DNA of 64,000 nt from Nephrocerus scutellatus (Eukaryota > Arthropoda > Insecta > Diptera > Pipunculidae), in NCBI GenBank assembly GCA_947095585.1, contig OX352763.1:19021462-19085461 (forward strand), in the 5' to 3' direction. The notes under the pieces are model-generated. The model made no database searches. It saw only the letters and a list, made by a program, of their open reading frames with translations, and was not told the origin of the DNA. This document shows, one piece after another, positions 49,860-60,494 of the stretch. Made by a program: the position numbers and the translations under genes. Positions within the stretch are counted from its first letter, which is position 1; each line of letters opens with the position of its first letter.

Positions 49860-50286
49860 CGTCAACTGCCATCCATTCATAGACTCCTGTCAAATTTTGA
49901 GCAAGCTGTGTCATTTAGTTTGTGTCTGACAGCCATTGAAAGCAGAGAAACTCGTGAATTTTAACAAAAATGAAAAAAAAAGAGAATTTCGTGTGACCAC
50001 TTCAAAGGAGTGTTTGGCGATGTTCAGTCGCAATCCGGTCAAGGTTTTGCGCCGTTTCGTAACCATGGACGAAACATGGATCCATCACAACACACCAGAG
50101 ACCAAGAAACAATCAAGACAGAGGGTTTCTCCGGATGAACGTGCACCAAAGAAGGCCAAAGTGGGTCTGTCGGCCAAAAAATCCATGGCCAAAAAATTTT
50201 TGCGATGCATGCGGTGCCATTCACATCGATTACCTTGAAAAGGGTAAAACGATCACCGGCGATTATTCGGAGCTTTTGGACAAATT
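49860..50286 (+). mobile_element. mariner element with internal deletion
   Basis: Starts with a mariner-like leader ('tgacagccattgaa', 'ctcgtgaattttaacaaaa') and an ATG at 49970. Only a few codons (MKKKEFR-like) remain before the frame jumps to VTTSKECLAMFSRNP, so most of the DNA-binding half is deleted. The catalytic block VTMDETWIHHNTPETKKQSR is intact (first Asp kept), then KKAKVGLSAKK; a frameshift near 50200 follows and IDYLEKGKTITGDYSELLDK continues in another frame to 50286, where Jockey sequence takes over. Confidence 0.85.
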
Positions 50287-50665
50287 TGGTGTTCAAAAGA
50301 AATCATCCCGGCCATTCTAGAACCCATCCTTAATACCCGTGCCCCAACTGAAGTCCAAGGGTCTACCATTAGGCCTATCCTCGGAATTCCTAAGCAATTC
50401 ATAGGTTCCTCCTTTAATAATAATAATATTCGGCGCGTTAGACCGTTGCGGTCCAAGGCCTAGCTTCTCGCGACTATTTGTCTTGCGCATGTATATTTTT
50501 GGACACAAATAATTAGCCGCACAATAATTAGGGTGAATGAATTACCTGACTCTGTGTTTCCGCATTTGTATGATATGCAATCATTTAAGACACACGTGCA
50601 TAGACATACTGTGCTGAGCATTATGAGGGTGCAAATACCTTGAGCGTGTGTACATTATACAAAAA
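50287..50665 (+). mobile_element. Jockey-like LINE 3' part, split by a SINE
   Basis: 50287-50413 is the complement of 8600-8730; 50511-50665 encodes NELPDSVFPHLYDMQSFKTH then VHRH and ends 'gagcgtgtgtacattataca' with an A run, the complement of 8405-8600. The two halves are contiguous in the 8.4-9.0 kb copy, so the 50414-50510 segment is an insertion. Confidence 0.8.
50414..50510 (-). mobile_element. tRNA-derived SINE, copy E, 3' half
   Basis: TAA-rich tail on the left (50418-50430), then the shared body up to 'tttttggacacaaat'. The tRNA head is missing. Inserted in a Jockey-like LINE. Confidence 0.8.
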
Positions 50666-50874
50666 AAACTTATTAAACCGCCTTAGTTTCTTCAATACGT
50701 TCACACTTTCATATCTTTTTTTTCGACACCTTGACCTCCAAAATGGACCATATGGAAAAGTCCATAGGATTAAAGTCTAGTCAGTATGGAGCCTTTGTTG
50801 CGAAGAAATTAAATTTGGAAAGTGACTTTATAAAAATTATTTTGTAAAACGAGCTTTTATGTGATGATGTTGAA

Positions 50875-51425
50875 ATGTCCAGCGGTTATTAACGAACTTT
50901 TCTATGCCCAAGGCAAGGTAGCGACGCATCATTTAATACCATTTCTGGGTACACTTCTTGATTCACCTTGACGCCCTTATGAATAAAGACTAGCGAAGAA
51001 CGACCATTTGCAGTTGCATCTGCTTAAAACCATCACAAAAGCTGGCGCTTGTTTGCAAAGAGCAACTCGCTTATCCAAATTGTCGTTGGACTAGCCCTCT
51101 AACCACAAACGATAATTTTGTTTGTGTACGTAGTGTTGACATTTAAGTCGAACTGCCTTTTGAGCCGTTGTTAAATCTTGCATTTTTTAATATTGTAGAG
51201 TTTCGATCGAAGTTCATTTTTCATTATTCTTTGGAAGCTTCTATCGGGCACGTGCAGATTTTTTGACACTTTTTGCGCACTTTGTCGTGAATTTCGCTTA
51301 ATTCGCGCCTTCAATTTGCAAACCGTTTCTGGTGACATTGCTGTTTTTGGAAGGCCACCTTCATTGTGTTTTACGATGCTACCAGTATCGTTGTAATGTG
51401 TGATAGTCCGATAGTCTTCAAATTT
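50875..51425 (-). mobile_element. Tc1-like transposase relic
   Basis: Minus strand, from right to left: KTAMSPETVCKLKARIKRNS and RQSAQSVKK-like text (about 51350-51270, helix-turn-helix linker), later KQAPAFVMVLSRCNCKW (about 51060-51010) and VKVNQEVYPEMVLNDAS (about 50975-50920), which follow the order of insect Tc1-like transposases (KPASVMVW...GVKVNQEVY). Numerous stops. Catalytic residues not traced. Confidence 0.7.
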
Positions 51426-51496
51426 TGTACATATGTGTATCTCCGATTAAAGAATTTACATCAACATTTTTATGGGTTGTTTGTTTGTCGTTGTTA

Positions 51497-51550
51497 ACCT
51501 TTCCAAAACCCAATGTTGTCTCTTGTCGTCTAAGCGAATACTAAATCTCA
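51497..51550 (+). mobile_element. Scrap of Jockey-like LINE
   Basis: 'tccaaaacccaatgttgtct' and 'cgtctaagcgaatactaaat' match 32555-32600 of the Jockey-like copy in intron 1. Confidence 0.65.
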
Positions 51551-52950
51551 TGCCATTATCCATGACTTTAAAAAAAAACTTTCATTGATTACAGTCCTCT
51601 AGCCACCAAGACCAAGTAAAAAACAAAACCGCCACAAATCCCAACAACACAAAAGACGCCTTTTAATTCATACATACAGACCAAGACCATTATTCTAGTT
51701 ATGATCGTCCATCACCTGTTTAACCCAAACCCAATCGATAACACACAGTAAAAGGAGCCCGATACTTTAAACTGGTTCATTAATTTGTGTACGGAATACG
51801 GTCTGAACTCTGAATGAACACATACGAGTACAACGTTCAACGTCATCAGTTGTGATTAAAAGCGTGGAGACCAACAAATATGCACTTATACATACCAGTA
51901 TGCATTTTGCAATCAGTTCAGTATGCTCAGAATACTCGTACTTCTTTCAATAATCTCAACCATCTATATACTAGAGAGTGATCGAATTGCAGCTGTGAGC
52001 AAACAGCGTGAATCCCAATAGTATTTGCGCATCTTCCGTTCATCATCGCCGATATTTTGACACATCAGGGATTTTTCCAATACTTTTTATAATGCATCGG
52101 TGAAAAGCTATAACCTTTTCAATCTATTCATCCCTTCTTCATTTCAATTATTTTGATTTTGAATGCAATCTGGATTTTACTCGAGTACACACACATCAAG
52201 ACCATCGAGATTGAATTTCACATGAGAGCGTTGGATTATTATTGCTAAGCACTTCCTTCCATAAAAGCTAACAGCGCAGCAAAAGCATCATAAGGATAAT
52301 CAGTGCAGCGAGAAGTCGAAATGCACATGCTACTTTTATTCTATTTTATCTCAACTCGCATAATAACAATGCAACTTAAGTGCAGACAATATTGAGGTTT
52401 ACTTTGGAACACTTAGTTATATTATATTGGAAATGCATTTTGAGTAAATTGCAAATTTACACAAAACTTGTTGGTAACGTTATAAGTGACTTTCAATTTA
52501 ATGGTTACCTACTAATACAAGGACAATGTGAAAAATCTCATTGAAAATAATTGGTATATTGCAAGAGCAACAAAATTTAGCATACTAGCTAGATTGTTGG
52601 TCGTACTGATAGTACGAAGTCAAAGTCTTGGCAAGAAAACAGCATATTTTTTGACAAAACTAATTTTATTTTCGACATCGTCCTCTTTGGGCTCAATGTG
52701 CATTGTCTACCGTTTTTCTTATTTCTTCTGATTACGATTACGATTTCTTTAAAAGTTTAAAAGTTGCTTTTGTCTCAGTGATATCTTCAAGCCATCTCTT
52801 TCCGCTGACCCAATTTTGAAGATTCAAAAGCAGAAAATAATCGCTAATGGCTAAAACCAGAGAATATGGTGAATGAAAAAGTGGCCCAATTCATTAAGTT
52901 TTACTATAACTTTCATGTACTTGAGAGCTGGTACAATATATTGATGAAGG
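51551..52950. other. Intergenic DNA, no recognised gene
   Basis: No domains or repeats matched. Confidence 0.5.
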
Positions 52951-52954
52951 GGAT

Positions 52955-53300
52955 CTTTTTTCTTTGTGGTTTTTCCAGTAATTCTTCGTTAAAATGGTTC
53001 AATAAGTTGAAAAATAGTCGTCAGCTATTGTTCTACCATTTTCAAGGTAATTGCTGTCGGTTATCCCTTTTGCATTCCAGAAAATTGTAGCCAAACCAAT
53101 CCAAACGATGGTATGACTTTTCCCATCTTTACTGTTAGTTCACTGTTAGACTGATCTTTCATTTCTGGTGTCTAGTGATGGATCCATGTTTCTTCCACAG
53201 TTATGTATCGATGCCGAAATCCTGTTCAATCACTTTTTATAAACATCGCCAAAAATTTCTTAGAAGTCACACGAGTGCATTTGTTGACAACTGCGAGGAA
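52955..53300 (-). mobile_element. mariner transposase relic
   Basis: Minus strand: CTRVTSKKFLAMFIKSD (about 53280-53230), then RYITVEETWI (about 53205-53175), where the first catalytic Asp is Glu, and further on ATIFWNAKGIT and YLENGRTIADDYFS (about 53095-52995). Same family block order as 49860-50286. Broken by stops. Confidence 0.8.
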
Positions 53301-53365
53301 ACACCCATCACGACGATAGTTTTTTCAGGTAGGATATTCTGCACACGATTATAAGATGCGTACTT

Positions 53366-53660
53366 TTACGAACTTATGGGCCGTAATCGTCCTTCCTTAC
53401 ATACGGGGCCAACAATTCTCCGTATGACTTTTCTCTCGAACGCGGCTAATAGGTCAGAATGTTTTTTGCTAAGCACCCAAGTCTCGGATCCATATGTAAG
53501 TAGTGGTATCACCATTTTATTATATACCAGCAGGTGGGATGTTATGGTTATGTTCCTAGATTTAAAGAGTCTTGACAGAATACAGTAGGCTTTGTTGGCT
53601 TTAATCAATCGTGCACGTATTTCTGGTTCTATGCTGTTATCGGACTTTTTATTCAATTTC
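53366..53660 (-). mobile_element. RTE-like LINE fragment
   Basis: Clean minus-strand frame of 96 codons: EPEIRARLIKANKAYCILSR, LLVYNKMVIPLLTYGSETWV and FERKVIRRIVGPVCKEGRL. It equals residues coded near 4995-5245 in the + strand copy. Ends on both sides without the palm box or the 3' end. Confidence 0.85.
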
Positions 53661-53724
53661 TCATTTATTTCGATATAGATTCATAACTAATTATATTAGT
53701 AATGTTGAGGTACTCTAGGTACTA

Positions 53725-54015
53725 CGTAGGCTTTGACAAGAGCCTGAGTGCGTGAGGCTTACTGCGCCTTTGACGTGACGTGTGCGTAAGCCTGAGACGA
53801 GCGTGCACCCTAAGCGATGCGTGAGCGTAAACCTGAGACGAGCGTGAATCCTGAGCGAAGCGTGAGTGTGAGTCTGAGACGAGCGTGAGTCCTGAACGAT
53901 CTCTGAGCGGGAGCCTGAGACGAGCGTGCACCTGAGCGATGCGTGAGCCTGAGACGAACGTGAGCCTTGCACCCTGAGCGTTAAGTAGGCGTGAATGACA
54001 TGAGCCCAGACGGTG
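53725..54015. repeat. Degenerate minisatellite (GTGAGCCTGAGAC type)
   Basis: Units such as GCGTGAGCCTGAGACGA and CGTGCACCTGAGCGAT repeat over about 290 bp, with a higher-order unit near 42-60 bp marked by 'gcctgagacgagcgtg'. Related to 25195-25520. Minus-strand frames rich in Arg/Ser/His are artefacts of the period. Confidence 0.7.
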
Positions 54016-54098
54016 CGCGAAAGAAAAGAGACGTATCCGCCAGAATGGGCCAAGAGTGTAAGCAGCGCGCTACTGCTACAGCAAACTTCTTAGCCTGA

Positions 54099-54420
54099 GA
54101 TTCTGCTGCAGGTACATGATTTGCAAACTGGGGTGATCAAAGCTTCAGCAGGGAACGGTTGCTGTGTAAGTTCTGCTGCAGGTACACGATTTTACAAGCT
54201 GTAGTCCGAGTCCTCGGCAACGAACGGCAGCTGTGTGTAAATGTCGTGCCTGCATTCTGCTACAGGTACACGATTTTACAAGCTGTAGGCCGAGTCGTCA
54301 GCAGCGAACAGTTGCAGTTGGTAAACGTCATGGCCTTAGTTCTGCTGCAGGTACACGTGTTACAAGCGGTAGTTCAAGTCGTCGGCAGCGAACGGTTTCT
54401 ATGGATAAACGTCGGTAGAA
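54099..54420. repeat. Tandem array, unit 70-85 bp, four copies
   Basis: TTCTGCTGCAGGTACA-type starts occur at 54101, 54171, 54255 and 54340. Each unit continues with 'cgattttacaagctgtag', 'gtcgtcggcagcgaacggtt' and a GTAAACGTC-like end. Confidence 0.85.
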
Positions 54421-54515
54421 AACGTCGACAGAGAGGTTTCCGTAGAAACGAAATTTCAGTAGGAAACGTCGGCAGAGAGATTTCTGTAGAAAACGTCTTC
54501 AGAGAAGATCGAATG
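54405..54515. repeat. Shorter tandem units continuing the array
   Basis: 'gtagaaaacgtcgacagaga', 'gtaggaaacgtcggcagaga' and 'gtagaaaacgtcttcagaga' repeat at 54415, 54461 and 54487. The shared AACGTC core links them to the larger unit. Confidence 0.75.
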
Positions 54516-54569
54516 TTATGGCTTTTTTTGACTTACTACGATCAATACGTGTTCATCCAACAGACTAAC

Positions 54570-55008
54570 TGAACGACTGGCTTGTTGTGGTTGAGATATA
54601 CCATCAGATCACCTGTAGAACGCTGCCCTCGAAAACCGTACTGCTTGTCGCTAAATATAAACTTTATCGAGCAAATAGAAAGAGCTATTGGTTAACTAAA
54701 ATGTTATTCCCTATTTCATCTCAGAAGTTAGGAAGTAATCATCAATGATGCATCGCTTATATCGCAATGGATGATCAAAAAAGTCAATCTATGTTACTGG
54801 ATCTTTGGTTCATTCAATTTTCTATTATTTTTTTGAGAAATTTACTGTCGAAGCTTTTTAACAAAAATTGTCAATAGTACGTTATCATATCTACTTCTTA
54901 ATTGTGTATGCAAACGTCGTAGATAATGGTCCAATTTGTTCCCCGTAGTGAAATAAGGGCTCGAAACATTATAAAGACACAAATAGCTAGCTTTGATAAT
55001 ACTATTGT
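54570..55008. other. No recognised gene
   Basis: AT-rich flank between satellite and microsatellite. Confidence 0.5.
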
Positions 55009-55098
55009 ATTCTATTCTATTCTATTCTATTCTATTCTATTCTATTCTATTCTATTCTATTCTATTCTATTCTATTCTATTCTATTCTATTCTATTCT
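55009..55098. repeat. TATTC pentanucleotide microsatellite, about 18 copies
   Basis: Almost pure (TATTC)n. Long frames across it are low-complexity artefacts. Likely length-variable between individuals. Confidence 0.95.
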
Positions 55099-56755
55099 AC
55101 TCGATTTTAAAGAAGACAATCGTGTTAAATGTGAAAGCGGACATTTTCGTGCATTTAAGTTCCTTTCAACATTTTCCAGTTTGAGCTTTAAGAAGCAACA
55201 GATTCTGGAAGCATTAAAGAGAATCAACATAACAACGCACATTTTTATTGTAAATATTTTGTCAGCAAAGGTGTCCATAACATCAAATTAATTATACTAT
55301 TACATTTATAAATTATATATCTTTTAATTATTTAATTGTTTTTTTATTTTTTTATTGCAATTGAGTATTTATTCACTTGTATTAAGTTGCGTTAGACTCG
55401 TACATGACAACAATGAACGATTTAATTATTATTATTACCTATCCATATTATGGAAGTATTAACACATGTACATTGCATAGATAAATTATGTATGTATGTA
55501 TGGAAGTGCATTAAACGCGGAACACAATAATAGACATTAGAACGAAACAAAACGTAGAATAATTATAGCAAAGCTAAGGAGAAGAAATCAATTAATCAAA
55601 GAAAATGTTGTGTCTAACAAAATGTTGTTTAAACTAAGAAGCAACATGCTTGGCTTAAATTTAAAAGTAAAATTATTTAAAATAATTTACGATACAATTA
55701 AAGACATTGTATGTCATAACTTTTATTATTTTTGTTTTAAAATATGATTAAATACGATTTTTAGCCGAAAAACTGGAAAATTTCTTCATCGTTATAAACA
55801 TATCAGAATTAAATTAGATATTATTTAGTCAAAATGCAAATAAAAATGTCAAAAAAAAGGAACTGTTATAACCGTTTTGTAAATCAAATTATAATTAAAT
55901 CTTAAATAATAAAAAGATTAAGATGAAATAAATATAGAAATATATTGTAATGTAAAATTTGTTGGATGTTTTTTATCTTTAATTTTTGGTTTTTGCAGTT
56001 GGCACTCAGTAAATAGAAAGATAAGTGAAGCACAGAACCGCGGAATTGAACATTGACAATACAAGACAACCAATATGATGGAACATCGCATCTGTTCGAC
56101 AGTGTACTTTCGCTATTACCACAATTAGTGCCGGATTGAATTTTAAGTTCAAATGTTAAGGGTTCTTCTTAAAACACAGAATTGATCCTAGCGCCTCTAG
56201 CGATTACAAATATACAAACCAAAAGATCTCATATTAAGGGGGCTGCAGTTTTTAGTAGAAGATGATATAATATCTGTCTGTAGTATATTGCAGTGCTTGA
56301 ACGGTCCTGTGACAAACTGCAAATATTCTCTGAGTCGTATTGGTTTTGGTGATGGCATACAACCCGATCGCAGTGACAATAATTTAAAAAATACATGATC
56401 CTATAAGAATAATACCTGTATGTATACCAAATAGAATGAATGGAAATGGATCGTGTTATTAGGCCCGATAGATCTTCAAATTGTAAAAAATAATATAAAA
56501 AAAAGTGTTAATCAAATGGTTTTATTCATTCGAAAGATCAATACATGTCATTATCATTAAAAATAATTCAGCTCATATGAACACCGCGAATATTCTTGAC
56601 GAATCGCGTCCAATTTTAGGCCACTTTTGCAAGCACTGCAATACGTATTTCACTAATGAGATGAATAATATTGGCATGTAAGTCGTTTATCAGCATAGAC
56701 CAGTGACTTCACGTCCTTACTTTTCCTTACTTGTCCTTTTCACTAAAAAATATAA
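55099..56755. other. Intergenic AT-rich DNA, no recognised gene
   Basis: Very A/T-rich around 55280-55980. Nothing recognised. Confidence 0.5.
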
Positions 56756-56759
56756 AATT

Positions 56760-58100
56760 CCACATGTTGAACCATCCTCTCTAAAAGGCCACAAGCTTAT
56801 CCTTATCTGATAAAGCTATATATCTGGGTTTCTGGGAAAAAAACGAAGCTGGAAATCTAATATAGAGGAAAGAGTTCGCAAAGCCACAGTGACACTTTTC
56901 TCTTGTAAAAAGCCATTGGTAACAAATGGGGTCTTCAACCTCATATTACTAACTGGCTTTATATTTCGGTAATAAAACCTACACTTCTGTACAGTTTGGT
57001 GGTGTCTTGGACTGCCAGAGATAAAGCAATAAATCGCGCAAACTAAGCAACGTCAAACGATTTGCTTGTCTATGTATGAGCGGAGCACTCCGCAGCACCC
57101 CCTCCACTGCACTAGACATACTGTTCAACCTAACACGACTCGACATCTTTAGCAGACAAGTTGCTATTAGCACGGCTGTTCGCCTCAATGCAACCTCCCA
57201 GTGGAAAAGAAATGAACTCAGTCTGTTCTGAGTTTATTTAGGGCTTCACCATGAGGTATAGACTACACCATTCCGCAACTACATTTCAACAGCAACTTCC
57301 AGGTCACCATCACCTACAGATCACTCTGGGGATAAGAAGCTATCTTGGAAGATGAATCGTTTTTATACTGACGGGCCAAAAACTGATGCTGGCGAAGGCG
57401 GAGTTGTTTTCTTAAAAAGGCCAAATATAAGTGTATCATTCAATCTTCCCAATCACTGCAGTGTTTTTCAAACAGATATCATGGCGCTTAAAAAGTCCTG
57501 TCTTGGCTGAAGAGGAACGTTATATCCACTAAGGATATCCGCAACTTCTCGGATAGTCAAGCTACTTTGAGATATCTAAATTCAGTCTCTACAAATTCTA
57601 CATCTCTCAGGGATATCGGGGAGCAGTTCATTATTCACCTGTACTGGTTGCCGGGGCATAGGGTCATTCTAGGGAACTGCAGGGCTGATTGCACATAAGC
57701 ACATAGGTGTCATTACTAGGCATTGTCTTGTAGGCAATCATGCAGCAAGGCTTGGTGTATTTTCAAATGACTTCTGCAGAAGCCGCATGGATGAGAATGA
57801 GGAAGAGACCATTCTTCACCTTCTCTGCACATTCTCAAGGGATTTGCACCCTTATAATGCTTAGCATGCATGCACAGGTCTTTCTGTAATACTGATGCTC
57901 TACTTTGGAGCCTTCTATTACAACGATCTAAACAATTTGTCAAGCACTGACATCAAAAGTCCTCTACACTTCATTCGAAGCTCCAACTGGTTCAACGAGT
58001 AGGACGAGAAATCCTCTCGATCAATGTGGCATCACAATGGACCATCTATTGGTCTAAGTGGCTCGGTTTCCTGCCGACAATCACCCCAACCTAACCTAAG
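56760..58100 (+). mobile_element. I-like LINE relic: RT end, RNase H, zinc-knuckle tail
   Basis: Frames in order: SWKSNIEERVRKATVTLFSC (about 56845-56910), then NVKRFACLCMSGALRSTPS and TALDILFNLTRLDIFSRQ (57045-57165), RNase H start FYTDGPKTDAGEGGVVFLKR (57360-57420) and later HCSVFQTDIMALK (57455-57495). A C-terminal region FSNDFCRSRMDENEEETILH then LLC follows at 57760-57830. The 3' end is 'ggtttcctgccgacaatcac' and CCTAACCTAA near 58100. Many frameshifts. Confidence 0.8.
57835..57890 (-). mobile_element. Scrap of Jockey-like 3' end inside the I-like LINE
   Basis: 'gggatttgcacccttataat' followed by 'gcttagc' is identical to 8434-8460. It replaces the expected sequence after LHLLCT in the I-like element. 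Confidence 0.6.
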
Positions 58101-58104
58101 GACC

Positions 58105-58368
58105 GATGTTACCACCAGCGTGTAAACCGCACCAAATGGTTTTCTGGGTGTAATGTAGTCTGTAGGGTCTCTTTCTGATTGGTATCAATCCATATGCAGC
58201 AAATTTGTTTATTAACAAACCTGTCAAGCCAAAAATTAGCCTCATCGCTAAACGCGGCGAAAGAAAGACGCAGATGATAATCTTGTGGCTTTAATTCATG
58301 TAGCAGATGTAGGTCAAGATTTTTGCGGACAATTTTCCACTCAGTGAATACACAGACCCACAATTTAT
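58105..58368 (-). mobile_element. Tc1/mariner-type transposase fragment
   Basis: Minus-strand frame with LHELKPQDYHLRLSFAAFSD then EANFWLDRFVNKQICCIW and LHPENHLVRF. The FSDEA.FWL..FVNKQ..IW block and its order match the transposase at 24392-24600. The first catalytic Asp is kept. About 260 bp only. Confidence 0.8.
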
Positions 58369-58375
58369 TAAACCT

Positions 58376-58905
58376 TCAGCATTCTGGCAGTACGTGTTCT
58401 GCGGTCTCTACACTGCTGTTGCAGTGAAGACAGAGTGGCCCGTACTGTTGCTGGTATTTGTGGAGATAGTCACGAAAACATCCATGCCCCGACAAGAACT
58501 GTGTCAGGAGGTAGTTTACCTCTCCATGTTTTCTTGCTACCCCACTTGGATGTCTGGGATCAGCGTATGCATCCATCGGCCTTTTGTAGATGCGTCCCAT
58601 CTACGCTAGCACTCTATTGCGCTACGTTTTTGAATGTCTTCTCTTGTACGCTGACCTGCACTGATTTGTTCTTTCGTGAGGTCTCTCACTGTCGCTCCTT
58701 CTATTGCTATGATGTCAACTGGCATCCTACAGCATATTCTGAGCGACGGAAGTCTGTACGTTGCTGTAACTCCTTTCATGTAGCTGGCGCAAGAAGTCGC
58801 CGGGTGCCATATAGGCACCGCATACATTTCTATCGAGGTACTGACCCTTGCCAGCAGTTTTGTTATCGGCTGCTGAGGCCCATCAGTATTGGGCAATATT
58901 AGATT
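58376..58905 (-). mobile_element. R1-clade LINE C-terminal relic
   Basis: Minus strand: MPNTDGPQQPITKLLARVST and YAVPIWHPATS (58896-58790), then RVCCRMPVDIIAIE and LTKEQISAGQRTREDIQK (about 58740-58620). In a second frame, ARKHGEVNYLLTQFLSGHGC and CLHCNSSVETAEHVLPEC (58530-58376), the carboxy zinc-binding motif C-x2-C-x8-H-x4-C. Well kept apart from one frame change near 58605. Confidence 0.85.
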
Positions 58906-60490
58906 AGATCAAGAAAAACAAATATCTGAGAGAAGATCTTTTGATTCGAACAGCTGATCTTAGTCATTTCCCACTCTCCAGTACTTCAGTACACAGAAGA
59001 CATCACAGAAGACGACGAACGCATAAAAGGGAATTTCTGATTGAAGTGGATTTTTGTTCCTTTTGCAAACCGTTCACCACGAACACCACAAAATCCCTGT
59101 CACTTTAATGGTTTACCTGTAGTTTGGTGTCGGGTACTAAACATGCAAATGGAATTAGCTATAACTGATTAATGAGATAAGGAAAGTTTGTATATCTAAT
59201 GGACGACTCGGTAATAAAACTCAAGATTTCTATGAGTGTGCCAAGAGCTCTAACCACTCAGCTTATCACACTGACAGGTCTCCGCTACAACAGCATCATA
59301 AGCCAGTATCTCTTATAAGTAAATGTGCAGTTTCAGCTCATATAAGTACTAGTAGATCATTTGCATATCCTTAAAACTTTTCATATTTTGTTGTTTCTTC
59401 GAGGAGCTTATATTATAGAACTATTAGAGGCACTCAACTTTTATTTTATGTTCATATGATAGTTACGAGTATCAGTCTTCGTTTGCTTTTGTGCTCAGTT
59501 CTTTGTTTCAGATCAATTGGTGTAATGGAAGTACGCAAGTTTCATGAATTAATTTCTATTTAGAAACTCAATGTAAAACTTTTTATTCACTTTTTTAGGA
59601 CTACATTCAGGTAAATGTTTCATCCGGTAGGAAAGTGTAATTCCCCACTATGTAGAAAATTAAATTCGCATTTAGTTTATCTTCCTGATCATGAGGAATG
59701 GTTGGTTTTAGGTCTGTCTGTCTCTTGCTTGATTATAGATTGTCAATTAAAGACAGAGAAAGGATTGCTTTAATGACAAAAATTATACCGAATGAATTCA
59801 ATATCCAGTTAAAGTTATATTCTTTAATTAACGTTATTACCCATTTGTTTTCCCGTCGATTTCTTTAATACGTCTACTGCGACACTTGCTTCTCCATACC
59901 ACTTCAAGGATACGAGTTTGACTCAGTTTTAATGTGCACTGCGATATAAATCTAAACGGATAATGCGAAAAGAATTACGAATGTGACTGGCTTTTGTATT
60001 GTACTGATGCTGCATTCCTTTTATATCCACTTGTGCTTAAGCACTTTGCCAATGATGATGCTGCAAGCAGTTTCTGCACAATTTCTTCGTCACGTAGTTT
60101 TTGATTTCGGACGTGATAAAAGTCAATAAAAGAAAGGAAACTTTAAAATTAACAACTCTCAATGCACATATGTCGAGTGTGTGTACAGTGTGCATAAATG
60201 TTTGTGTGTGTCTTATAGATTTTAAATTCGTTTCCGATGAAACGAACTCAAGAGACTTTAGAGTCAAAATAATGTCTTTTTGTAAATGGCTGCTCACTGT
60301 GGCTTTTATAGAAGAAATCGCAATACATTGTCCAAAAGCTACTTAAAGCCTTTGGAGCTCTATAAGTAAGGAAAGATTATTTTTTAAGTAAAAAGCCGTA
60401 GATGACTTAAGTAGAAAATGACTAAACTTAAAAATGGTATAAGAATGAAAATCTCTTTGTTCTGACCGAGACATATTAGCAATTGGTAGG
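58906..60490. other. Intergenic DNA, no recognised gene
   Basis: Short open stretches on both strands near 60037-60346 have no recognised domain. Confidence 0.5.
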
Positions 60491-60494
60491 GTGG

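Noticed and set aside
53715..54053. 112-codon minus-strand frame rich in Arg, Ser and His
   Set aside because: Same artefact over the related minisatellite.
54926..55291. 121-codon frame with repeated Leu-Phe-Tyr-Ser-Ile
   Set aside because: Translation of the TATTC microsatellite.
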